A stretch of DNA of 9,118 bases from JAFDVL01 sp043719385 (lineage in GTDB: Bacteria > Acidobacteriota > Blastocatellia > RBC074), in assembly GCA_043719385.1 (NCBI GenBank), contig JAYSTY010000128.1, positions 1 to 9,118 of the forward strand, read 5' to 3'. Made by a program: the position numbers and the translations under genes. Within the stretch, counting starts at the first letter, position 1. Every line of letters starts with the position of its first letter. Below the pieces are notes generated by a model. That model was given only the letters and a program-made list of their open reading frames with translations. It searched no databases and was not told the DNA's origin. Positions 1 to 5,286 of the stretch are shown here, piece after piece.

Positions 1-547
1 ATTCAATGAGACGGGCCCCGCTGAGGTCTGCCGCTCTGAGGTTTGCCCCACTAAGATTTGCCTCACTGAGGTCTGCCATCCTAATTAGAGCCTCGGTGAG
101 GTTTGCCTTAGTGAGATTTGCGCCACTGAGGTTTGCATTGTAAAGCGCTGCCCCGCTAAGATTTGCCTCACTGAGGTTTGCCCCACTGAGGTTATGATCG
201 CTGAGGTCTACCTCACTGATATCTGCCCTGTGGAAGCTTGCATCACGGAGATATGCCTCTGCAAGGGATGCCTCACGGAGGTCTGCCCCATTGAGGTTTG
301 CCCCATAGAGGTTCGCATTATAAAGCTCTGCCCCGCTAAGATTTGCCTCACTGAGGTTTGCCCCGCTAAGATTTGCCTCACTGAGGTTTGCCCAACTGAG
401 GTCTGCTCCGCTGAGGTCTGCTCCGCTGAGGTCTGCCTTGCGGAGGTCTGCTGTGTGGTCTGGGTTTAGTAAGTTATTCTTATTTTTCCATCTGTTCCAC
501 CTCGAAATTCCTTTTTTCAAGAGAGTTAGTTGGTCGAGGTTAGGCAT
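1..547 (-). CDS. Pentapeptide-repeat protein, C-terminus cut by window edge
   Basis: Read on the minus strand from ATG at 547, the frame stays open for 182 codons to the left edge. Residues 1-32 are a basic, Trp/Asn-rich leader without a signal peptide, so a cytosolic protein is expected. Residues 33-182 are 30 uninterrupted pentapeptides of the A(D/N)LXX type (ADLSG, ANLSE, ANLSG, AELYN, ADLRE and so on). This is the signature of the right-handed quadrilateral beta-helix, four pentapeptides per coil. A few units depart from the pattern (VDLSD, HNLSG, ALIRM). The role cannot be deduced: some family members mimic DNA and protect gyrase (Qnr, MfpA), but most have no known function. The ribosome-binding site is weak: AAAGGA lies about 12 nt before the ATG and GAAGAG nearly touches it. 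The gene stands alone downstream of the repeat region, with a 13-bp inverted repeat about 50 nt upstream. The family call is firm and the exact start is likely. Confidence 0.9.
   Translation of the reverse strand, partial: MPNLDQLTLLKKGISRWNRWKNKNNLLNPDHTADLRKADLSGADLSGADLSWANLSEANLSGANLSEANLSGAELYNANLYGANLNGADLREASLAEAYLRDASFHRADISEVDLSDHNLSGANLSEANLSGAALYNANLSGANLTKANLTEALIRMADLSEANLSGANLRAADLSGARLIE
2..451 (-). repeat. 15-nt coding tandem array with 180-nt internal duplication
   Basis: Thirty 15-nt units encode the pentapeptides. Many are nearly identical at DNA level. A 30-nt pair encoding ANLSE-ANLSG recurs with the same codons at residues 53-62, 63-72 and 123-132, and almost unchanged at 158-167. 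A longer block around 331-375 recurs around 151-195, exactly 180 nt away, which equals 12 pentapeptides or three helical coils. Synonymous codon identity points to recent duplication rather than only protein-level constraint. Confidence 0.85.
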
Positions 548-596
548 TCTCTTCGATTTTCCTTTATGACTAATAATTGCTGAGGGGTATTCTAAA

Positions 597-627
597 TCAA
601 GTGAACTTAATTTCTAAGTTCACTTGA
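597..627. promoter_or_regulatory. Perfect 13-bp inverted repeat upstream of the pentapeptide gene
   Basis: The arms TCAAGTGAACTTA (597-609) and TAAGTTCACTTGA (615-627) are perfectly complementary around a 5-nt centre. The site lies 50 nt upstream of the pentapeptide ATG at 547. That position suits a dimeric repressor operator or a leader hairpin. It has no following U-run in either direction, so an intrinsic terminator is unlikely. The regulatory role is inferred only from symmetry and position. Confidence 0.5.
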
Positions 628-878
628 AGATGGTGAAGTCGAATTCCTACCGCAGCCGAAAACAAGCATTGTGTCTGGCTCTCAGGGACTCCATATTTGT
701 GGAATCAACTGCAGCAATCCACGTCCTAACTGTAAAATAAAATCTTCGTCGGATTATGCTACGACCTCGACCATCTCATGATCAACTAGATAGTTAACTC
801 AATTCCACAATTCCGAGCAGCGATTGCAATTGCTTTGGCGAGGTTTTTAGAGCGCCAGCAGCGCGACATCTGATCCGG

Positions 879-954
879 TTTCGAGTTGCGGGTTTTGCGT
901 TTCGGGTTGAGAGATAATTTGGTTTCCTCGAAACCCAAAACCCGCAACTCGAAA
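879..954. repeat. Long inverted repeat, 28-bp arms
   Basis: Arms 879-906 and 927-954 are complementary at 26 of 28 positions, with a 20-nt loop. The arms carry a G/T-rich text (TTTCGAGTTGCGGGTTTTG) on one side and its C/A-rich complement on the other. A single-stranded copy would form a strong hairpin. No transposase or coding frame is associated. It looks like a dispersed intergenic palindrome of the REP/MITE kind, but one copy in one window cannot prove that. Confidence 0.75.
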
Positions 955-992
955 CTCCTTCCTCTAGCGGTTTTCAGGTGAGCGGTAGAAAA

Positions 993-1070
993 CAGGCGTC
1001 AAGAGTTCAAACTTCAGCTTAGTTTTTGCTGCTGAAAAAGACAACCTGAAGGTTGAACTCTTGACGCCTG
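993..1070. repeat. Long inverted repeat, 25-bp arms
   Basis: Arms 993-1017 and 1046-1070 match at 24 of 25 positions; each contains GGCGTCAAGAGTTCAA or its complement. The loop of 28 nt contains TTTTTGCTGCTGAAAAA, itself partly self-complementary. A separate 7-bp hairpin (AACCTCA 1090-1096 with TGAGGTT 1109-1115) follows closely. The sequence differs from the neighbouring 879-954 palindrome although the layout is the same. Confidence 0.75.
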
Positions 1071-1121
1071 TGAATGGGCGCTTCAGGGGAACCTCAGTAT
1101 ATCTAAATTGAGGTTTTCTTC

Positions 1122-1296
1122 GCGGCTTTGCCGCCCGGATGTGCGGAAGGGCTGTGCCCTTCCGACAATGCGACACTCTTCCGGGCTACGCCCAATAATT
1201 ACCACAATCGAAATTCACATAACGGGCGCAGCCCAACCTCCCTAATCAATTCATCAGAAAGGCGTAGCCGTCCCACCCATCAGGCGGCAGAGCCGC
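1122..1296. repeat. String of six short palindromes with 3-nt loops
   Basis: Six perfect stems, each closing a 3-nt loop, lie within 175 nt: GCGGC/GCCGC at 1122-1134 (loop TTT); CGGAAGGGC/GCCCTTCCG at 1144-1164 (loop TGT); GGGC/GCCC at 1183-1193 (loop TAC); GGGC/GCCC at 1224-1234 (loop GCA); GGC/GCC at 1261-1269 (loop GTA); and GCGGC/GCCGC at 1284-1296 (loop AGA). The spacing is irregular. It resembles a composite of dispersed small palindromic repeats rather than a gene. Confidence 0.65.
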
Positions 1297-1427
1297 AAAT
1301 TTGGGTACTGTAGATTTTTTGGTAGCGAAGTAAAAGCTGCGCCGAGTCTCAGCGGGGCAATCGTATAAAATCAAGTAACGTCACCAGCCAGCGTTGTAAA
1401 AATAGAATAGATTAGTAGTCTGTAAAT

Positions 1428-1545
1428 TAAATTTTCGAGGACGAATAAAATGTCCAACAAACTTCAGTTTGTTGCGGCTTCGCAACAAAGATCCAGTGAC
1501 CGCAGGAAGCAACAAACTAAAGTTTGTTGGACACCTGAAAATTTA
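1428..1545. repeat. Nested inverted repeat, 25-bp arms plus outer 9-bp stem
   Basis: Arms 1451-1475 and 1509-1533 match at 24 of 25 positions. An outer stem, TAAATTTTC at 1428-1436 with its complement at 1537-1545, encloses them. Each arm is itself palindromic (AACAAAC and GTTTGTT around a 4-nt centre), and the left arm can instead pair locally: TTTGTTGCG 1468-1476 with CGCAACAAA 1481-1489. Several mutually exclusive folds are therefore possible. An open frame starting inside it at 1450 is read through these arms and is not credible. Confidence 0.75.
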
Positions 1546-1559
1546 GTTTATGCTGTATT

Positions 1560-1582
1560 AGCCTTTGCGAAGCGCAAAGGCT
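1560..1582 (-). terminator. Strong hairpin just past vapC, possible terminator
   Basis: AGCCTTTGCG (1560-1569) and CGCAAAGGCT (1573-1582) pair perfectly over 10 bp around a 3-nt loop. The stem begins 31 nt beyond the vapC stop in the direction of vapC transcription. It could end or protect the vapBC transcript, but no T-run follows, so it may simply be one more of the small palindromes in this region. Confidence 0.35.
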
Positions 1583-1613
1583 GTCGCAACCATGGCTGGA
1601 TTGCGCGACTGCT

Positions 1614-2027
1614 TTACGGCATCAAAATATTTTTGGCAAGCGTTGGCGCAATCTTCGATAACCGATTATCGTTTGTCCAAAACTCGTCGCAGCCATAATG
1701 CAACGCCGTCGCCAGATGAATCGCATCCGGCGTTTTCAAGCTTTTGTGATCAGCGCGAAGCTGTGCGCCCTGGTGAAAAACTTCGCGCGTATTCACCAAT
1801 ACAATCAGGTCATCAAACCAATTGCGAAACTTATCAACCAACAATTGATTTTGATTTCTCAGCGGCATCACCAAACATTCCATTTCGGTCAAGCTGGAAA
1901 TGAAAAGTACTGCATCGGCTTGGTTAGTCAGGAGCGATTCAATGATGGGCGCAAAGGTAAGATGTTCTTCGATCAGGTAAATGACGATGCACGAATCCAA
2001 ATAGATGCCTAACGGTTTCAATCCCAT
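1614..2027 (-). CDS. vapC: PIN-domain RNase toxin, VapC type
   Basis: The 137-residue product has the length and motif order of PIN-domain toxins, which cleave RNA (often tRNA or rRNA) with Mg2+. The expected four acidic residues are all visible: D11 in YLDSCIVIYL, E50 in SSLTEMEC, D101 in LKTPDAIHLATAL and D120 in WTNDNRL. The active site therefore looks intact. The ATG at 2027 lies inside the end of the upstream small gene and overlaps it by 10 nt (2018-2027), typical of antitoxin-toxin pairs and of translational coupling. The target RNA cannot be inferred. The gene ends just before the hairpin-rich region. Naming is by family; it could equally be called a type II toxin-antitoxin PIN nuclease. 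Confidence 0.88.
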   Translation of the reverse strand: MGLKPLGIYLDSCIVIYLIEEHLTFAPIIESLLTNQADAVLFISSLTEMECLVMPLRNQNQLLVDKFRNWFDDLIVLVNTREVFHQGAQLRADHKSLKTPDAIHLATALHYGCDEFWTNDNRLSKIAPTLAKNILMP

Positions 2028-2266
2028 GATTCACGCGCCTCGGTAATCTGTGCTTCAATTTCGGCAACCGTTGGGCGAGCAGCATCTGGCAAGCGGTTTT
2101 TACGCAGCGCCTGTAACGCCTTTTCCACATTTCCTTTAGATTGAGATGCGTTGTCGCTATCTTGTAATAAAGTGACAATAACCCGGCTTGGTTTCACAAC
2201 ACGCAAAGGCTCCAGCCAGCGAATCTGCCCATCAATGCCAAGAACCCCTTCGACAGTTTGTAACAT
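2018..2266 (-). CDS. Small antitoxin partner of the PIN toxin
   Basis: This 82-residue protein precedes and overlaps the PIN toxin gene, the usual place for its antitoxin. The N-terminal 35 residues (IDGQIRWLEPLRV, then RVIVTLLQD) form a short beta-rich segment like small antitoxins whose pattern is 'G.I.LLEP...G..V.VT.L', an AbrB/DUF104-like style of protein. The C-terminal half is charged and probably helical (EKALQALRKNR, then TVAEIEAQITEARESWD), suited to wrapping the toxin. I cannot assign a named antitoxin family with certainty. GGAGG lies 10 nt upstream of the ATG at 2266, a slightly long but workable spacing. The 74-nt gap to the upstream oxidase gene leaves room for a promoter that the pair could autoregulate; a TATGCT at 2293-2298 is a weak -10 candidate. 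Confidence 0.75.
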   Translation of the reverse strand: MLQTVEGVLGIDGQIRWLEPLRVVKPSRVIVTLLQDSDNASQSKGNVEKALQALRKNRLPDAARPTVAEIEAQITEARESWD

Positions 2267-2340
2267 AACTTCATAACCTCCGCGCCGATTCTAGCATAAT
2301 TTCATTGCTCACCCGCAGATGTTGCAATTACTTTGGCAAG

Positions 2341-3501
2341 CTAAATCACCGCTGTCTCTTCCAGCAATTTCCCCTCGGCAAATCTCTGGACACTTAATGG
2401 ATTCGCGTCCAGCGCCTCGCATTTGCCGTGCAGGATTAAATCGGCGGTGATCCGTCCGGTTGCGGGGGAATGCATGACGCCGTGACCGCTGAAGCCGTTG
2501 GCGAAAAATAATCCGTTAATGCCGGGAGCCGCGCCGATGATGGCGTGATGGTCGGGTGTGACTTCGTACATTCCCGCCCAGCACTGTTTGGGGTTCACGG
2601 CTAAGTCTTCAAATTGCGGGACGCGGTTGAGGGCGCAGGTCAGAACTTTTTCAATAAATTCGGGCGTGAACGCGCTCTTGAAGCCATACGTCTCTTCGTT
2701 GTCAGGCCACGCCAGTAAAATTGCATCACCTTCGCGGCGGAAGTGAAAGCCGTTCGACATATCAATTATCATCGGGAATTTTGCTGGTAGAAAATCGCAG
2801 GTTTGCGTTTTGACGATTTGACGACGTAGCGGTGTGACGGGCAAATCAAAGCCTGCGAGTTTTGCTACATTCGCCGCCCACGGGCCAGCGGCATTGACGA
2901 CGACGGGTGCGTGAACATTGCCCTGTGAGGTTTGTACGCCAGTGATTTGTCCATTTTCGATGTTGATGCCTGTGACTTCAGTATTGACCCAGACGCGGAC
3001 GCCGAGTTCTTTGGCGCTTTTCGCAAAACCTGTCATCACGCTGTGCGGATCAACGAAGCCATCGGTTGGGCAATAGCTGCCGCCGATGATGTCGTCTACG
3101 CGCATTTGCGGGACGAATTGCGCGATGTCAGCGGTCGAAATCATGACGGCGTTATTTAAGCCAAACGTTTTTTGCTTCGCCTGATTTGCCTGGAGATATG
3201 CAAGGTGCGATGGCGTAGTGGCACAAAATACATAGCCGTGCGCTTTGTAATCCGCCGTGTGCCCGGTCATTTCTTCAAAGCGCGAAAAGACATCTATTGA
3301 GTAACGCGACATTTGAATATTGATGGGCGTAGCGAATTGCGCACGCACGCCGCCCATACTTTTACTGGTCGAGCCTAACCCCTGCCGCTCTTCGCGTTCA
3401 ATGATCAGGACATTGGTGCAACCTTGTACCGCAAGGTTGTAAGCAATGCTGGAACCAACAATTCCGCCGCCGATAATAATTACATCTGCTGTTTCAGTCA
3501 T
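2341..3501 (-). CDS. FAD-dependent oxidoreductase, DAO/sarcosine-oxidase-beta-like
   Basis: The 386-residue protein belongs to the DAO family (glycine oxidase, sarcosine oxidase beta, HcnC-like), which oxidises amines or amino acids at the C-N bond. An N-terminal Rossmann FAD motif is present at residues 8-16 (IIIGGGIVG), with E35 ending the second strand. NAAGPWA (203-209) and GFSGHGVMHSPATGR (336-350) are the usual later FAD and C-terminal motifs. Lined up by eye with monomeric sarcosine oxidase, where the covalent flavin Cys sits just before MYT.TPD, this protein has Gly310 before MYEVTPD, so FAD is probably bound non-covalently. There is no signal peptide, so it is cytosolic. AGGAG lies 7 nt before the ATG, and a TATAAT box lies further up. 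The length is normal for the family; the substrate is not predictable. Confidence 0.88.
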   Translation of the reverse strand: MTETADVIIIGGGIVGSSIAYNLAVQGCTNVLIIEREERQGLGSTSKSMGGVRAQFATPINIQMSRYSIDVFSRFEEMTGHTADYKAHGYVFCATTPSHLAYLQANQAKQKTFGLNNAVMISTADIAQFVPQMRVDDIIGGSYCPTDGFVDPHSVMTGFAKSAKELGVRVWVNTEVTGINIENGQITGVQTSQGNVHAPVVVNAAGPWAANVAKLAGFDLPVTPLRRQIVKTQTCDFLPAKFPMIIDMSNGFHFRREGDAILLAWPDNEETYGFKSAFTPEFIEKVLTCALNRVPQFEDLAVNPKQCWAGMYEVTPDHHAIIGAAPGINGLFFANGFSGHGVMHSPATGRITADLILHGKCEALDANPLSVQRFAEGKLLEETAVI

Positions 3502-3534
3502 AAAAAAACTCCTGAAAATATCTACTCAATAATT

Positions 3535-3540
3535 ATTATA
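3535..3540 (-). promoter_or_regulatory. Candidate -10 box for the FAD oxidoreductase gene
   Basis: A perfect TATAAT on the minus strand sits 33 nt upstream of the ATG at 3501, within the 85-nt gap after the ADC-like gene. The sequence 16-18 nt further upstream (AGCTAC region) is a poor -35 element. The gap also holds two TTCAATTCG copies (3566-3574 and 3586-3594, the second running into the ADC-like stop). The oxidase may be transcribed independently, by read-through, or both. Confidence 0.4.
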
Positions 3541-3586
3541 GGAAGTAACACGAAATCGTAGCTGATTCAATTCGTGAAAATTCGCT

Positions 3587-4216
3587 TCAATTCGCGGCTA
3601 AGATTTTTGGCGGCACAAACGTCATGGAAAATGGCTTGCCTGCAAGGGCAAATAACGGCTTTGGCTGCACTTGAAACTGAAATCGTTCTGACCAGTTTTT
3701 GATTGTCATTCCCGCTTTGCCAAGTCGCGCAGTAATTTTTCCGGTGGTGAATAATGATTGTCCGTCAAGCTTGCCAAAGCTCGGCATCAGCATTGGTAAC
3801 GGCGGCAACAGCGCAGGTTTTTGATTTACTTCGAGGGCGAGAATGATGCCGCCTTCGTCGCTGATTGTGACGGTATTATTTTCCCACGCGAACACTGCCA
3901 TTTCTTTGTTTAGTCCCCAAATTTTACGTCCACCCCACAACGAAGCAATATCATCTACCCAAATGTGATGCACGTACAAGCCAATTTTTCCACGATGCCG
4001 AACCACCGAACCGACAATCAATTCGTCATAGCTGAGGGTGCCGGAAAGATAGCGAATCACCGATACAGCAACGTAACGCGCAGGCAAAAAGTAACTGTAA
4101 CCATCCGGCAATTTGGGCGGAGTGTCAGCGCGAAAAAATCCCAACCACGATTGCCCGGCTAAATTCCAGGGCGGTGGCGGATAGGGAACTGGTTCAAGCT
4201 GTGAAGAGTGAAACAT
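3587..4216 (-). CDS. Acetoacetate decarboxylase superfamily protein
   Basis: With the start at 4216 the product has 209 residues. The opening YPPPPWNLAGQ (12-22) and the central block YDELIVG (63-69), YVHHIWVDD (81-89), GGRKIWGLNKEMA (95-107) fit the ADC superfamily, whose founder decarboxylates acetoacetate through a Schiff-base Lys. By eye, K104 falls on the Schiff-base Lys of the 'PKK' motif, while the second Lys, which lowers its pKa in the clostridial enzyme, is Glu here (E105). This may mean an aldolase-, dehydratase- or hydratase-like reaction. I chose 4216 because TAATG makes the stop of the upstream gene overlap this ATG by one nucleotide, and the family normally begins about here. 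An in-frame ATG at 4255 would add 13 residues. No strong ribosome-binding site precedes 4216, consistent with coupling. No signal peptide is present. Confidence 0.82.
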   Translation of the reverse strand: MFHSSQLEPVPYPPPPWNLAGQSWLGFFRADTPPKLPDGYSYFLPARYVAVSVIRYLSGTLSYDELIVGSVVRHRGKIGLYVHHIWVDDIASLWGGRKIWGLNKEMAVFAWENNTVTISDEGGIILALEVNQKPALLPPLPMLMPSFGKLDGQSLFTTGKITARLGKAGMTIKNWSERFQFQVQPKPLFALAGKPFSMTFVPPKILAAN

Positions 4217-5286
4217 TATTGCTGTGTGCAACCGCCCTGCAACGATGCCAGCCATTCCCGCACGAGTGAAATGCCTTCTTCGTGAATCACGCTGCGTCCG
4301 ATTTCCGGCATCATTTCTTTGGCGCGTGTGGATTGCATGCGATAGAGCAGAATGGATTCGTTCGGACTGCCCGGCACAATATCAAACGGACGATTGCCCG
4401 TGAAGCCAGCGGAATTTGGCAGCTTGCAAAACCCCATTTTGCGCAGATCAGTTTGGTTATAATCCAGCAGGAACGCCGTATATGCCGCGACTCCGCCGTC
4501 ACGATGGCAATGCGCACAGTTATTGTCGAGATAGGCTCTGGCACGCGCTTCCAGCGAACCAGTTGTCGGGTCATTCCAAACCGGCACACGCGGCGTTTGA
4601 TCCGTTGCGGGTGCGCCCTGCAAATATCCAGCTTTGGTCAGATAAGCGAGCTGATTTGCAGTGCCCTCTGCGTAAGCAAAATCGCGGTTGAGGTTGCGGG
4701 CTTTTACTCCGATGGGCATTAACGCTTTATTTTTTTCGTGGCAATGTGCGCACTCATTGGCGTTCGGAACACGATAGTTCAGGTCGTGTTTTTTGCCTGT
4801 CGCTGTGGTGAAAGAAATATCAATTGGATCCGCCGCGAGTTCCAGCGTCGCGTCGGTTTGCGCTGCATTCCAAACGTAAGGCAACGCCTTCCATCCGTCC
4901 TCGGCACGGACCAGCAAACGCGTTTCGATTAACCTTTCGTGGCCAGGATTTTTATCATCAGGAAACGCAAACGTTTTGGTGATGACAGTCCCCACGGGAA
5001 AGTCAAAAACATCTTCGTTGTTATAGGTTGCGGCGGTTCCGGCAGGCAGCCAGATGGTGCGGTATTTGCTGGCGTAATCTGAAAATAAAGGCGTGTTCAG
5101 ATCATAGGGAACGACGCCTTTATTCGGTTTGATGCCCGCCAGAAACAAACGCCATTCAGATAGTTTTTGCGGAAACGGTTCACTGGTGAACGACCGCACA
5201 CCGGAGCCGAAGAACCTGCCACAGCTCAGCGCAAGGAACGCGAGGGAAATAACCACAGCCAGCAATTTAATCCTGCGCAGCCACAT
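4216..5286 (-). CDS. Two-haem c-type cytochrome-like lipoprotein (TIGR03806/HNE_0200 type)
   Basis: The 356-residue protein starts with a basic, hydrophobic export signal ending in LALSC, a slightly degenerate lipobox with Cys22, so a lipid-anchored periplasmic or outer-membrane protein is likely. Two haem c attachment motifs of identical text, CAHCH, occur at 179-183 and 257-261. MMP (325-327) could supply an axial Met, and the C-terminal AKEMMPEIGR region resembles the end of cytochrome c domains. The N-terminal domain has the PYDLNTPLFSDYA block typical of the family I recall as TIGR03806 (HNE_0200, also called SO2930-family dihaem cytochromes), which regularly pairs or fuses with the beta-helix family encoded just upstream. 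GGAGGAGGA (5292-5300) lies 5 nt before the ATG. Start and upstream stop overlap as TAATG. Electron-transfer partner and substrate are unknown. Confidence 0.85.
   Translation of the reverse strand: MWLRRIKLLAVVISLAFLALSCGRFFGSGVRSFTSEPFPQKLSEWRLFLAGIKPNKGVVPYDLNTPLFSDYASKYRTIWLPAGTAATYNNEDVFDFPVGTVITKTFAFPDDKNPGHERLIETRLLVRAEDGWKALPYVWNAAQTDATLELAADPIDISFTTATGKKHDLNYRVPNANECAHCHEKNKALMPIGVKARNLNRDFAYAEGTANQLAYLTKAGYLQGAPATDQTPRVPVWNDPTTGSLEARARAYLDNNCAHCHRDGGVAAYTAFLLDYNQTDLRKMGFCKLPNSAGFTGNRPFDIVPGSPNESILLYRMQSTRAKEMMPEIGRSVIHEEGISLVREWLASLQGGCTQQ

Larger units (their letters stand above)
548..1613. other. Non-coding, repeat-rich intergenic region
   Basis: About 1.07 kb separates the vapC stop (1614) from the pentapeptide start (547). 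The part from roughly 628 to 870 shows neither a credible gene nor clear structure; short open stretches in several frames are broken by stops and resemble no family I can name, though decayed DNA is possible. From about 879 to 1582 the region is packed with inverted repeats and hairpins, listed separately. The open frames across this part are read through the palindromes and look like artefacts. Confidence 0.7.

Noticed and set aside
1..451. Periodic short repeats that could suggest a CRISPR array
   Set aside because: Units are 15 nt, contiguous, without spacers, and read perfectly as pentapeptides.
194..469. Cys-rich plus-strand frame with EVCPAKICLTEV-like repeats
   Set aside because: It is the antisense reading of the pentapeptide array; the repeat pattern arises because the 15-nt coding unit has no stop on the other strand.
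630..870. Possible decayed transposase (IFVESTAAIHV-like text near 690-730)
   Set aside because: The similarity is too short and the frames are broken by stops; I could not connect it to a transposase family.
964..1313. Short frames on both strands across the palindrome cluster (964-1176 minus, 1128-1313 plus)
   Set aside because: They are read through hairpins and resemble the spurious proteins predicted from dispersed palindromes.
1450..1698. Plus-strand 82-codon frame with GAGG before its ATG
   Set aside because: The first third is the 25-bp inverted repeat and the last part is antisense to vapC; composition is that of the palindromes, with no family resemblance.
2280..2340. Promoter for the toxin-antitoxin pair
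   Set aside because: TATGCT is present but no -35 at acceptable spacing; too weak to list as its own feature.
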